Shown: positions 43,237 through 51,512 of the stretch, one piece after another | Layout of the letters: every line of letters starts with the position of its first letter | Position numbering within the stretch: position 1 is the stretch's first letter | NCBI GenBank assembly: GCA_965215845.1 | Contig: CBDCEL010000003.1 | Coordinates: 1,116,001-1,180,000 of the forward strand | Length of the DNA: 64,000 bases | Source: Aurantibacter_A sp965215845 | GTDB taxonomy: Bacteria; Bacteroidota; Bacteroidia; Flavobacteriales; Flavobacteriaceae | Direction: 5' to 3' | Made by a program: the position numbers and the translations under genes | The notes under the pieces: model-generated | The model's database searches: none | What the model saw: the letters and a program-made list of their open reading frames with translations, nothing else | Told to the model about the DNA's origin: nothing

Positions 43237-43725
43237 TCAGCTTTTGACCAATGATTGGTACAGAACCAAGCAGGCAGAAGCCAAGTAGGTCGCCGTCATC
43301 AACACCCCGGAAAAGATGACAACATATTTCATCCAACCAATGCCGGACCACACCAAATAAATACCGCCAAAGGTCAATATAACCGAAAAAAAAGGTTCGA
43401 TGGTCAAGAGGAGTTTTAGTTTTCGCGAGGCCCTGGAAATCCATACCAAACCACCCAAAAGAAAGAATATCATTGACATGGACAGCATGTGCGTGTGAAT
43501 GATTGTCAACATTTCGCGTTCACTTTTCTTGAACTTCATAATCTCGGACTCTTCGTCTTCTTCATTACCCAAATAGTTTTCCTCCATACCGGCAGGCGTT
43601 GTACTGTCAGTTTCTGAAACAAATAGAAGTCCGGTAAAAAAGCCAATGGAAAGTACTGCTACAAAACAGGCAATAAAGATTTTGATTTCTTTCGGAAAAG
43701 TCAGTAGCAATCCATCGTATTGCAT
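43237..43725 (-). CDS. Four-helix inner-membrane protein with HTH histidine pair, FMN-binding operon
   Basis: A 162-residue integral membrane protein of a family I cannot name. Predicted helices: about 15-36, 80-97, 104-126 and 131-157. Between helices 1 and 2 lies an acidic periplasmic-type loop (NEEDEESEIMKFKKSERE), then MLTIIHTHMLSMSMIFF, where His77 and His79 sit at the start of helix 2 and could bind heme or metal. Its ATG overlaps the stop of the FMN-binding protein gene (TGATG), so the two proteins are probably made in fixed ratio and work together. Inferred: electron transfer across the inner membrane to the flavoprotein. Confidence 0.75.
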   Translation of the reverse strand: MQYDGLLLTFPKEIKIFIACFVAVLSIGFFTGLLFVSETDSTTPAGMEENYLGNEEDEESEIMKFKKSEREMLTIIHTHMLSMSMIFFLLGGLVWISRASRKLKLLLTIEPFFSVILTFGGIYLVWSGIGWMKYVVIFSGVLMTATYLASACLVLYQSLVKS

Positions 43726-44261
43726 CAGAGAACGTGGTTTTCCTGAAGGATGTCGATTGTTCGAAGAAGGTTGTCCATTGCGGTGGTCATTGATCGTACC
43801 GAAATAGTCGCGCCAGAAATGCCATCTATATTCGATTCACAGTCTACACGATCGCCGACGGTCTTTCCAAAAAATTGCTTCAACCACCTTTTGCTTCCTA
43901 TTTCCCCACCATATTCTTCCCTATAAACCAATACCTTGGAATTAATTATCTCCAATTTTTGGTTGAATATGACCAAATAGTCGAACTTGGCCGTTTTGCT
44001 CGGGGCTTGATCGACAAAGAAATAACCCAACAGTTCATCGTTTTTATAAACTTCTTGAAAATTCTCCCCGGTTATTTGAGAGGGAAGCGTTTTGTTTAAG
44101 ACATTATCTATCTCGATCTGGTGAAAAGTAACATTGGTCACCTCGAAGGTTTTTTCAATCTCCTTGACCACTTTCTTTTGTACTCCCTTCGGAATACCGA
44201 ATCCGAAGAGCAAAAAGGAAATTGTTAAAAAAAATATTTTGGTTGCCTTAAATGATCGCAT
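43725..44261 (-). CDS. FMN-binding domain protein (NqrC/RnfG-like), exported
   Basis: A 178-residue exported protein; the ATG at 44261 gives signal anchor ATKIFFLTISFLLFGFGI. The mature domain matches the FMN_bind family: ELLGYFFVDQAP, KFDYLVIFNQ, VLVYREEYGGEIGSKRW and DGISGATISVRSM. In NqrC/RnfG proteins the Thr of SGAT carries covalent FMN attached by ApbE, here Thr152. ApbE is not in the window. Partners are the porin gene upstream (143 bp) and the four-helix protein downstream (one-base overlap). Confidence 0.88.
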   Translation of the reverse strand: MRSFKATKIFFLTISFLLFGFGIPKGVQKKVVKEIEKTFEVTNVTFHQIEIDNVLNKTLPSQITGENFQEVYKNDELLGYFFVDQAPSKTAKFDYLVIFNQKLEIINSKVLVYREEYGGEIGSKRWLKQFFGKTVGDRVDCESNIDGISGATISVRSMTTAMDNLLRTIDILQENHVL

Positions 44262-44405
44262 GAGGCAAATATAATTATTTGGAATTAATCTTAATAAGAT
44301 TAAGCTTAAGTTTTTATTAACATATTTATTATTGCAATCGCAACAAAACGATCTCTGGAGAAAAACCCATTGATCGCGTCGTTGTGAACTCCTTGCAAAC
44401 ATCGA

Positions 44406-45584
44406 TCAAAACCAAACCCCTATTCCGAAATTCAGTCGGTCTTTGACGTCACCATCATCCAAAGCATTGCTACGGAACTGATAGTCTCCCTTTACAACGA
44501 CCCCAGGCGCAATATGATATGTGAGACCCGCGGTAACATCGGTACGATCATAAGCCTCATTTTGCTGCAATGAACCGTCGGTATCGGCATGTGTATTGAA
44601 TTTTTCGTAGCGGGTGAAGGCGAAAAGTTTTTGTTTGTTGCCCATTGGTAAAAGATTATAGCCGGCCTCAACATAAAACCCTTGCAAGGCGCTGCCGAGA
44701 TCTAGACCAGTGGCATTGTTGTACTGCTCGGTGTCGGAAAGGGAAGCATGAATGAACTGGCCCCTCGCCGTAAATTTTCGATATGCATAGCGGGCGTCCA
44801 CACCAAGCATTGAAACACCAATGTCCGCTCCTTCCACATTGTCGATTTCATCAGTGGCCTGGGTTCTACCGAAATAACCGGCCAACCCTAGTCGCAACCC
44901 TGGAATACCGTAATAGTCAAGTTTCATTGAAAGGTTTGGACTATCGATGGTCGATTTAATCCCTTTCTGGCGTCCACCCCTTAAACCATTCGACCCTTTA
45001 AGAAAGCCTGATAGACCTCCTTCTCCATCCGCTTCGGTAGATTTGAAGCCATTAAAAACGTAGGCTTGATAACCTAGCGAAAGGTCATTGAATCGACCTG
45101 CTACACCTATACCCAACTCGCGCCAGGTGGTAGGTACAATGGCATTGTCCATCGCAGGTCGTTCGACCCCGTTAAAAGTGGTCGGTTCGTGAAATTCGTT
45201 GACGATACCCATAGGCACCAACATCAATCCGCCCCTAAGGTTGACATTATTGGCCACATTGTAGTTGACAAAGGCCTGTTCGATAAAAACTTCGTTCACG
45301 TGTTCCAATTCAACCTCCGTGACAAATTGCACCTGGTCGGTAAATCGATAACCGAATAGCAAGACCATGCGCTGTACATCAAGCTCACCATTGTCCCCAT
45401 TGGGCTGGTTGTAAAGCATTTCGGCATAGGCACTAACCGTGACGGCAGAGGCATAATTACCCGATAACAACCGCTGGGCCGCATTTAATTGTTTTTGGGG
45501 ATCCAACATGATGGAATCAGTCGCTATTTGTGAAAAAGAGAACACGGTAAAGAATAAGCAGGCTATTAATATTGGTTTGTGCAT
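44406..45584 (-). CDS. Outer-membrane porin (phosphate-selective porin O/P-like)
   Basis: A 392-residue beta-barrel protein. Signal peptide about 1-19 (ending VFSFSQ). Alternating strands run throughout (VTVSAYAEMLYNQ, QFVTEVELEHVNEVFIEQAFVNY, LRGGLMLVPMGIVNEFHEPTTFNG, LGLAGYFGR, ARGQFIHASL) and the chain ends GIGVWF with the terminal Phe of barrel proteins. The LVPMGxxNExHEPxxFNGVERP segment is characteristic of the Bacteroidota porin group. It is first in an operon with the FMN-binding and four-helix proteins and has a near-ideal promoter. Confidence 0.88.
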   Translation of the reverse strand: MHKPILIACLFFTVFSFSQIATDSIMLDPQKQLNAAQRLLSGNYASAVTVSAYAEMLYNQPNGDNGELDVQRMVLLFGYRFTDQVQFVTEVELEHVNEVFIEQAFVNYNVANNVNLRGGLMLVPMGIVNEFHEPTTFNGVERPAMDNAIVPTTWRELGIGVAGRFNDLSLGYQAYVFNGFKSTEADGEGGLSGFLKGSNGLRGGRQKGIKSTIDSPNLSMKLDYYGIPGLRLGLAGYFGRTQATDEIDNVEGADIGVSMLGVDARYAYRKFTARGQFIHASLSDTEQYNNATGLDLGSALQGFYVEAGYNLLPMGNKQKLFAFTRYEKFNTHADTDGSLQQNEAYDRTDVTAGLTYHIAPGVVVKGDYQFRSNALDDGDVKDRLNFGIGVWF

Positions 45585-45626
45585 TTTGATGATTGTTTTT
45601 ATTTAGATTGATTATAAATAGAGTGG

Positions 45627-45657
45627 CAAATATATAATCGAAAATGAAATGGACAAA
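45627..45657 (-). promoter_or_regulatory. Promoter of the porin-FMN operon
   Basis: Minus-strand TTTG (45657-45654), 19 bp, TATATTTG (45634-45627): an ideal Bacteroidota housekeeping promoter. Predicted start near 45620, giving a leader of about 36 nt. Confidence 0.7.
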
Positions 45658-45739
45658 CACTTATTTAAAATAATTCTAAATAATAAATCAAAATTTAACG
45701 TTTGGGAATTTAAGGTGGGTAGTTCGATCAGAAAAAGAA

Positions 45740-45880
45740 TCAAATACGGGGGCAGCGACGGCAATTGCTCTTGCCTTTTTTCTTATATTTTTTACAACAT
45801 TTTTTCTTCTTATCCCCTGTGCAACCCCCACAATCGGCGGAAATCATGATACAAGGACTGACAAAAACTGCTGACTTCAT
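45740..45880 (-). CDS. Cysteine/lysine-rich microprotein (46 residues)
   Basis: An open frame of 46 residues from ATG 45880 to TGA 45740, with an alternative ATG at 45847. It has seven cysteines (10, 17, 20, 28, 29, 40, 43) arranged as CGGC, CC and CRRC, plus a lysine-rich core (DKKKKCCKKYKKKGKS) and ends RRCPRI. Such composition is very unlikely by chance in this AT-rich spacer and suggests a metal-binding knuckle. It lies 155 bp upstream of the porin gene and downstream of the ferritin terminator, same strand. A TAGGTTTG -7 element precedes it. Not a family I can name. Confidence 0.6.
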   Translation of the reverse strand: MKSAVFVSPCIMISADCGGCTGDKKKKCCKKYKKKGKSNCRRCPRI

Positions 45881-45905
45881 TATTTTTATTAAATCTAAAT
45901 AATGA

Positions 45906-45913
45906 CAAACCTA
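45906..45913 (-). promoter_or_regulatory. -7 element of the cysteine-rich microprotein
   Basis: Minus-strand TAGGTTTG matches TAnnTTTG, 26 bp before the ATG at 45880 and just downstream of the ferritin terminator. Confidence 0.4.
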
Positions 45914-45914
45914 C

Positions 45915-45939
45915 AAAAAAAAGCTCCAAATAAGGGAGC
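45915..45939 (-). terminator. Terminator of the ferritin gene
   Basis: Minus-strand stem GCTCC / GGAGC (45923-45927 with 45935-45939), then a run of eight T (45922-45915), about 30 bp after the ferritin stop. Confidence 0.7.
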
Positions 45940-45968
45940 CTCTAAAAAAATTCAACAATGTTTTTAAA

Positions 45969-46475
45969 CTACTCTTCGGCGTCTATGGAAGTAGCGATGG
46001 AATTGATATCCCTGTCGAACAGGTAATGTCCTGATTTATCGTCACCGATAATATTTAGTTTATCCAATAAGGTTCGCGCCACAGCCTCTTCCTCCAATTG
46101 TTCGGTTACATACCATTGCATAAAATTGTGCACGTTATAGTCTTTTTTATCCAAGCATTCATAAATAACATGGTTTATTTGCTCGGTCACGAACATTTCA
46201 CTTTTTAAGAAATCGGCGAATAACTCGTTCAGCGATTTAAAGTTCTCTTTAGGCTTCTCCAAGGCGGGCACCACTACTTTGCCGCTTCGTTCATTGACAA
46301 ATTTGACCAGTTTGGTCATGTGCACACGCTCTTCTTCAGATTGCTTGTAAAAAAACTCTGCGATGCCATTATAACCTTCGGCATCGGCCCAAGAGGCCAT
46401 TGCCAAATAGTGCATCGAGGCATTGGCCTCGTATTTGATCTGGTCGTTTAATAGCGCTTCAATTGTTTTGTTCAT
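45969..46475 (-). CDS. ftnA: Ferritin
   Basis: A 168-residue iron-storage protein of the bacterial non-heme ferritin type. Ferroxidase residues are in place: Glu in QIKYEANASMHYLAMASW, the EEERVHMTKL pair in helix 2, and EQINHVIYECL and EQLEEEAVARTLLD in helices 3-4. It stores iron as mineral and limits Fenton chemistry. Monocistronic, with its own promoter and terminator. It sits next to the microprotein and redox operon, which fits a metal-handling neighbourhood (inference). Confidence 0.95.
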   Translation of the reverse strand: MNKTIEALLNDQIKYEANASMHYLAMASWADAEGYNGIAEFFYKQSEEERVHMTKLVKFVNERSGKVVVPALEKPKENFKSLNELFADFLKSEMFVTEQINHVIYECLDKKDYNVHNFMQWYVTEQLEEEAVARTLLDKLNIIGDDKSGHYLFDRDINSIATSIDAEE

Positions 46476-46491
46476 TTAAATTTCTTTTTTG

Positions 46492-46521
46492 CAAAGTTAA
46501 GAAGGTTTTGCATTCGATCAA
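46492..46521 (-). promoter_or_regulatory. Promoter of the ferritin gene
   Basis: Minus-strand TTG (46521-46519), 19 bp, TAACTTTG (46499-46492): ideal spacing. The leader would be only about 10 nt. Confidence 0.6.
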
Positions 46522-46524
46522 CAA

Positions 46525-47391
46525 TCAATGATAGACCGAAAACAATTCCGAGGCCTTGTTATGGGCCGATTCAAAGTCGAGCCAATTGACTCCCGTCTCG
46601 ACTTTATGTGTCGTAAAATAGGAAAGCATTTTTTCGGTGGGCATGTTTCCCGTAAGTTCGTCCTTGGCCATCGGGCAGCCCCCAAAACCCTGAATTGCCC
46701 CATCAAATCGTCGACAGCCCGCCTTATATGCAGTGTCGATTTTTTCCTTCCATTTGGTCGGTGTGGTATGCAAATGCGCCCCGAATTCTATATCTGGATA
46801 TTTCGGAATCAGGTTTGAAAAAAGGTAATCGATAATGTCGGGGGTAGAAGATCCGATAGTGTCTGAAAGTGATAATACTTTTGCGCCCATGGCGGCCAAT
46901 TTCTCTGTCCACTCCCCCACTATTTCGACATTCCATGGGTCTCCGTAGGGATTGCCAAAGCCCATTGACATGTATGTGACCACTTCCTTATTTGACGCAT
47001 CGGCAATATTGAAGATCTCTTGCAAGGTTTCCACGGCCTGCCCAATGGTCTTGTGGGTATTTCGCATTTGAAAGTTCTCTGAAATCGAAAAAGGGAACCC
47101 CAAATAATCGACATGTTCTTGCATCACGGCATCCCTTGCCCCTCGAACATTGGCCACGATTACCGAAAACTTGCTGACCGTTTCCGAAAAGTCCAGCGCC
47201 GCCAAAACCTCAGCCGTATCGACCATTTGGGGAATGGCCTTTGGAGACACGAAGCTTCCGATATCGATGGTATCAAATCCACAGCCCAAAAGGGATTGCA
47301 GGTATTTAACTTTCTCCTTAGTGGGAATAAAGGGTTTGATCCCCTGCATGGCATCTCTCGGGCATTCTATGATTTTTACCTTTTCGGACAT
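46525..47391 (-). CDS. Hydroxymethylglutaryl-CoA lyase
   Basis: Cleaves HMG-CoA to acetoacetate and acetyl-CoA in leucine degradation (the enzyme is named MvaB or HmgL elsewhere). The 288-residue TIM-barrel has the family pattern: KIIECPRDAMQGIK at the start of the barrel, DIGSFVSPKAIPQM, YMSMGFGNPYGDPW, SLSDTIGSSTP, GAHLHTTP and the active-site loop IQGFGGCPMAKDELTGNMPTE with the catalytic Cys. Complete. It lies convergent to nothing and is followed by ferritin on the same strand 50 bp away. Confidence 0.92.
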   Translation of the reverse strand: MSEKVKIIECPRDAMQGIKPFIPTKEKVKYLQSLLGCGFDTIDIGSFVSPKAIPQMVDTAEVLAALDFSETVSKFSVIVANVRGARDAVMQEHVDYLGFPFSISENFQMRNTHKTIGQAVETLQEIFNIADASNKEVVTYMSMGFGNPYGDPWNVEIVGEWTEKLAAMGAKVLSLSDTIGSSTPDIIDYLFSNLIPKYPDIEFGAHLHTTPTKWKEKIDTAYKAGCRRFDGAIQGFGGCPMAKDELTGNMPTEKMLSYFTTHKVETGVNWLDFESAHNKASELFSVYH

Positions 47392-47420
47392 TAAAAAATA
47401 TCAAGCACCCAAAAATAAAA

Positions 47421-48047
47421 CTATTTGGGCGATAACAGGATATAAACCCCAATGGCAATGAAGACCAATATCTGCATCCACTTTAAATAAAAGCCAACCC
47501 TTGAATTCTTCTTGAGATAGTCGGAAATGTAACCCGCCAAGATGGCGATCAAACTGAAAATGGTAAAGGAAACAAGCATAAACAACAACCCCAAAACAAA
47601 GAACTGTACAACCGCACTAATGGAATCACTAAATAAAAACCCAGGAAAGAAAGCCAAAAAAAAGATGGCCACTTTCGGGTTCAACACATTCATGATAAAA
47701 CCCTGCTTGAACAGTTGCCAAAGATTTTTTTTGGGCATGGCGCCATCTTTCAAATCTATATCAGATTCACTTTTGAAAACTTGGTATGCCAAATAAAAAA
47801 GATAGAGCGCCCCAAAAAGTTTTATGGCAAAAAATAGGGAATCACTTCGCTTAATGACGGCAGACACTCCAAAAGCCAATAACAAGGTATGTACCAAACA
47901 CCCTGAAATAAGACCAGCTACCGTAGCTATACCATGTTTTCGGCCATTTGCAATGCTTTGCATCAACACATATATATTGTCAGGACCGGGCGAAATAGCC
48001 AAGGCTGACGTAGCCAATATAAAACCCGCTAAAATCTCGAAATTCAT
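47421..48047 (-). CDS. LysE/RhtB family amino-acid exporter
   Basis: A 208-residue membrane protein with six predicted helices. Family motif near the N-terminus: ALAISPGPDNIYVLMQSIANGRKHG with GLISGCLVHTLL following; then LFGALYLFYLAYQVF and GFIMNVLNPKVAIFFLAFFPGF. Members export amino acids such as lysine, threonine or homoserine lactones; the substrate here is unknown. The start is ATG 48047. Confidence 0.92.
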   Translation of the reverse strand: MNFEILAGFILATSALAISPGPDNIYVLMQSIANGRKHGIATVAGLISGCLVHTLLLAFGVSAVIKRSDSLFFAIKLFGALYLFYLAYQVFKSESDIDLKDGAMPKKNLWQLFKQGFIMNVLNPKVAIFFLAFFPGFLFSDSISAVVQFFVLGLLFMLVSFTIFSLIAILAGYISDYLKKNSRVGFYLKWMQILVFIAIGVYILLSPK

Positions 48048-48127
48048 CAATACCTATAATTCCGTTGAAAAATACGAATTCCGTTTGGCATCGATTTTTC
48101 TTTATCTTTCCGGCAAAATCGAACAAC

Positions 48128-48553
48128 ATGAAAAATTATGCGTTGACCCTTGTTCTAATGTTGGCCGTTTTGGCCTGCGGATTTACGGCGAAGGAAAAAA
48201 AAGAGGTACAAAAAGAAGATGCGATGACAACCAATGAGGTGACAAAAGATAGTGTTTTGAGGCATGTGGTGCTTTTTAAATTCAAGGAAGGCACGCCAGA
48301 GGCGAAAATAAAGGAAATCGTGGATGCCTTCTCTGCACTTCCCTCAAAAATCAAGGAAATAGCCTCGTACGAATGGGGAATCAACAACAGCCCCGAGGGT
48401 CTCAATAAAGGCCTTACACATGGTTTTTTGTTGACCTTTAAATCTGAGGCGGACCGCGATACGTACTTGCCGCATCCTGACCACAAAGCATTTGGGGCCT
48501 TGTTGACACCGCATTTGGAAGACGTCACCGTTTTTGATTACTGGAGTCGTTAG
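48128..48553 (+). CDS. Dabb (stress-responsive alpha/beta barrel) domain lipoprotein
   Basis: A 141-residue lipoprotein; MKNYALTLVLMLAVLAC gives the acylated Cys at 17. After a charged linker it has one Dabb domain: LRHVVLFKFKEGTPEAKIKEIVDAF, YEWGINNSPEGLNKGLTHGFLLTF and HPDHKAFGALLTPHLEDVTVFDYW. The domain is typically dimeric and its role in bacteria is uncertain. I use ATG 48128 over an upstream in-frame start at 48065 because only the former makes a signal peptide. Confidence 0.88.
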   Translation: MKNYALTLVLMLAVLACGFTAKEKKEVQKEDAMTTNEVTKDSVLRHVVLFKFKEGTPEAKIKEIVDAFSALPSKIKEIASYEWGINNSPEGLNKGLTHGFLLTFKSEADRDTYLPHPDHKAFGALLTPHLEDVTVFDYWSR

Positions 48554-48644
48554 GGCAACGAAGTGCAAAACACAAATTCCTAATCCCAGCTCCTAAACCC
48601 GTCTTAGTCTTTTGGGGATATAGGGTTGCACAACTCTAATTCGG

Positions 48645-49676
48645 TCATTCGTGTTTTTCGAGAATTGCTTGATTGATTCTCTTTATCAACGCGGGTCCCT
48701 CATAAACGAAACCCGTCCAAAGTTGGATGAGGTCAGCACCTGCTTCCAGTTTCTCCAAGGCGTCCTCGGCAGAATGAATTCCGCCCACACCGATAATGGG
48801 AAAGGATTTATCGCTTCTTTCGCTCAGAAAGCGAATGACTTCGGTGCTTCTATTTGATAAGGGTTTTCCGCTAAGGCCACCTTTTTCCTCCGTAAAAATT
48901 AAATCGGACTTCAAACCATCCCTACCAATTGTAGTGTTGGTGGCAATGATTCCATCTATCTGAGTTTCCTTGACAATATCTATAATATCGAGTAACTGAT
49001 CATCGGTTAGGTCAGGCGCTATTTTCAATAGTATCGGTTTACCCTTATCCACGCCTCTTTTTGAATTGGAGACTTTCAAGCCCTTAAGCAGTGCAGTTAA
49101 AGGCCCTCTATCTTGCAATTCCCTTAAACCTGGGGTGTTCGGGGAACTGACATTGACCACGAAGTAATCTACATGCTCAAAAAGCGCATCAAAACAAATC
49201 AGGTAATCTTTGGTAGCTTCTTCATTAGAGGTTGTCTTGTTTTTTCCAATATTACCACCAATTAATACCCGATGATTTTTCTTAAGTCTTTCGGCCGCTT
49301 CGAAAACACCCTTATTGTTAAATCCCATTCGATTGATTATTGCCTTATCGGCCTTCAATCGAAACAATCTTGGTTTCGGATTTCCTTCTTGTGGCTTGGG
49401 CGTCAAGGTGCCTATTTCGATAAATCCGAAACCGAAATTCGAAAGCTGGTCGTATAATTTGGCATCCTTATCAAAACCGGCCGCAAGGCCCACCGGATTT
49501 TTGAATTTCAAACCAAATACTTCACGCTCAAGCCTTTTATCGTCAATAGAATAGCACGCCCTGAATATGGGTCCGAATCCAATTTTGGTAAAAAACCGTA
49601 TCGCATGGAAGGAAAGATGATGCACCCGTTCTGCATCCAATAGAAAGAGTAAGGGGCGAACAAGTATTTTATACAT
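48645..49676 (-). CDS. pyrD: Quinone-dependent dihydroorotate dehydrogenase
   Basis: Fourth step of pyrimidine synthesis, class 2 (membrane-quinone) type. The 343-residue protein has the extra N-terminal helices of class 2 (YKILVRPLLFLLDAERVHHLSFHAIRFF), the barrel start FKNPVGLAAGFDKDA, IEIGTLTPKPQEGNPKPRLFR, RMGFNNKG, the catalytic Ser region VNVSSPNTPGLR, KIAPDLTD, ATNTTIGRDG and the FMN-phosphate site IGVGGIHSAEDA. Complete. Confidence 0.97.
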   Translation of the reverse strand: MYKILVRPLLFLLDAERVHHLSFHAIRFFTKIGFGPIFRACYSIDDKRLEREVFGLKFKNPVGLAAGFDKDAKLYDQLSNFGFGFIEIGTLTPKPQEGNPKPRLFRLKADKAIINRMGFNNKGVFEAAERLKKNHRVLIGGNIGKNKTTSNEEATKDYLICFDALFEHVDYFVVNVSSPNTPGLRELQDRGPLTALLKGLKVSNSKRGVDKGKPILLKIAPDLTDDQLLDIIDIVKETQIDGIIATNTTIGRDGLKSDLIFTEEKGGLSGKPLSNRSTEVIRFLSERSDKSFPIIGVGGIHSAEDALEKLEAGADLIQLWTGFVYEGPALIKRINQAILEKHE

Positions 49677-49749
49677 AATCTGCGATAAGATTGCGGCAAA
49701 AATACAAACTTAATTATCGATCAACGATAATTTTTCCATCGATGAAAAA

Positions 49750-50202
49750 CTATTTTTTTTCCTCGGCGGGCCCATCATAAATTACGGGCGTGACCTGAAT
49801 CGGCCGCCTAAATGCTTCATGGCATAGTGAAAGATACAGCCCATATTGACGCTGGTTAAAGGTCGATAGCAATAATTTATCGATTTGACGTGAGGCCATC
49901 ACAGCTTTTTCCTGAAGTACCTTGTATTTGCCTGCCATCGTGGTCAACTCTTCGGGAGTGCTCTGCGGATGTTCATCAAGCAGCTTTTGCATCTCGTCTT
50001 CGATGGCCTTGTAAGTCAATGAATATTCGGCCCGAAGTTCTTCCATTTTGGATTTTTGAGACTCGTTCAATTGAAAGATCTTGGCCACGGATTCGGCATT
50101 CTTTCCCCCAATATCAAGGGTGCATTCCATCACTTGGGCATTTCCGAGGGAAATGCACAGCACGAACAATGCAAAAGTGTACAATTGCGCGCGACTTACC
50201 AT
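49750..50202 (-). CDS. Small secreted helical protein (Spy/CpxP-like), unknown
   Basis: A 150-residue exported protein with signal peptide about 1-22 (ending LGNA). The mature chain is mostly helical: LNESQKSKMEELRAEYSLTYKAIEDEMQKLL, then MAGKYKVLQEKAVMASRQIDKLLLSTFNQRQYGLYLSLC. The spacing of helices and the LTxxQ-like NESQKSKM segment recall the Spy/CpxP periplasmic stress proteins, but the match is loose. Ends in a charged tail with VIYDGPAEEKK. The role is not assigned. Confidence 0.6.
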   Translation of the reverse strand: MVSRAQLYTFALFVLCISLGNAQVMECTLDIGGKNAESVAKIFQLNESQKSKMEELRAEYSLTYKAIEDEMQKLLDEHPQSTPEELTTMAGKYKVLQEKAVMASRQIDKLLLSTFNQRQYGLYLSLCHEAFRRPIQVTPVIYDGPAEEKK

Positions 50203-50269
50203 GTCGATTTGGGTTTTGTAGGTTACACAACTTACTAATAAACAGTATTTTTACGAAAAAATTATATAG

Positions 50270-51493
50270 ATGCAGCAGATTCTAGACCGCTTTTTGCGTT
50301 ACGTCAAGATCGACACCCAAAGCGACCCACATTCAAATACCTGTCCCAGCACGGAAAAACAGTGGAATCTGGCGAATGAATTGGCCGACGAGCTAAAAGA
50401 AATTGGGCTCTCAGAGGTAACTTTGGACGAGAATGCCTATGTAATGGCCACCTTGCCCGCAAATATCGACAGTGAAGCACCTACCATCGGATTCATTTCA
50501 CATTTTGACACGACTCCCGATTTTTCGGGAACAGATGTAAATCCGCAAATTGTCGAAAACTATGATGGCAAGGATATTGTTCTGAACCAAGAAAAGAATA
50601 TCATTCTCTCTCCCGATTATTTTGAGGATTTATTGCTTTATAAAGGTCAAACCTTGATAACGACCGATGGCACCACCCTTCTCGGGGCAGATGACAAAGC
50701 GGGTATTGCGGAGATTATGACGGCGATGGATTATTTGGTAAGACATCCCGAAATAAAGCACGGAAAAATAAAGATCTGTTTCACCCCGGACGAAGAAATC
50801 GGCCGGGGCGCCCAACATTTCGATGTGGAAAAATTCGGGGCGCAATGGGCCTATACGGTGGACGGTAGTCAAATTGGCGAACTGGAATACGAAAATTTCA
50901 ATGCCGCCGGCGCCAAGGTTGTAATCGAAGGAAAAAGTGTTCATCCGGGATTGGCCAAAGATAAAATGGTAAACGCCATCAGCATCGCCAATGAATTCAT
51001 GTCGATCTTGCCGCCCGAGGAAACTCCACAGAACACGGCTGGGCGCGAAGGCTTCTTTCATATTCATTCCATGAGGGGCGAAATCGAAAGTGCAGAATTT
51101 GAATTGATCATTCGCGACCACGACAAGGTTCAATTCGAAAAACGAAAGCAACTGCTCAAGGACATTACTGAAACGTTGAATGGGCGATACGGTAATTGCA
51201 TTCATTTAGATATGCGCGACCAATATTTCAACATGCGCGAAAAAATAGAACCGGTCTATCACATCGTTGAAATCGCAAAAGAGGCCATGGAGGCAGTCGG
51301 TGTTGAACCCATTATCAAACCCATTCGCGGTGGAACCGACGGAGCCCAACTCAGTTATATGGGGCTTCCTTGCCCAAATATATTTGCCGGGGGACATAAC
51401 TTTCATGGTAAATTTGAATATGTTCCGCTGCAGAGCATGGAGAAAGCGGTCGAGGTCATTGTAAAGATTTGCGAGATTACGGCGCAACGATGA
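50270..51493 (+). CDS. pepT: Peptidase T (tripeptide aminopeptidase)
   Basis: Cytoplasmic M20B zinc peptidase removing the N-terminal residue of tripeptides. The 407-residue protein has DRFLRYVKIDTQSDP, the metal motif FISHFDTTPDFSG, TTLLGADDKAGIAEI, FTPDEEIGRGAQHFD with catalytic Glu pair, and the C-terminal IRGGTDGAQLSYMGLPCPNIFAGGHNFHGKFE that supplies the last ligands. The dimerisation domain (about 205-310) is intact. It is followed after 19 bp by the YdeI-like gene. Confidence 0.96.
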   Translation: MQQILDRFLRYVKIDTQSDPHSNTCPSTEKQWNLANELADELKEIGLSEVTLDENAYVMATLPANIDSEAPTIGFISHFDTTPDFSGTDVNPQIVENYDGKDIVLNQEKNIILSPDYFEDLLLYKGQTLITTDGTTLLGADDKAGIAEIMTAMDYLVRHPEIKHGKIKICFTPDEEIGRGAQHFDVEKFGAQWAYTVDGSQIGELEYENFNAAGAKVVIEGKSVHPGLAKDKMVNAISIANEFMSILPPEETPQNTAGREGFFHIHSMRGEIESAEFELIIRDHDKVQFEKRKQLLKDITETLNGRYGNCIHLDMRDQYFNMREKIEPVYHIVEIAKEAMEAVGVEPIIKPIRGGTDGAQLSYMGLPCPNIFAGGHNFHGKFEYVPLQSMEKAVEVIVKICEITAQR

Positions 51494-51512
51494 ACATTTT
51501 AAAAAGTATCGT

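Noticed and set aside
45649..45849. Plus-strand 66-codon frame in the spacer before ferritin
   Set aside because: It is antisense to the cysteine-rich minus-strand frame and its composition is a by-product of that gene.
50630..51205. Minus-strand 191-codon frame across pepT
   Set aside because: Antisense shadow of pepT, no family features.
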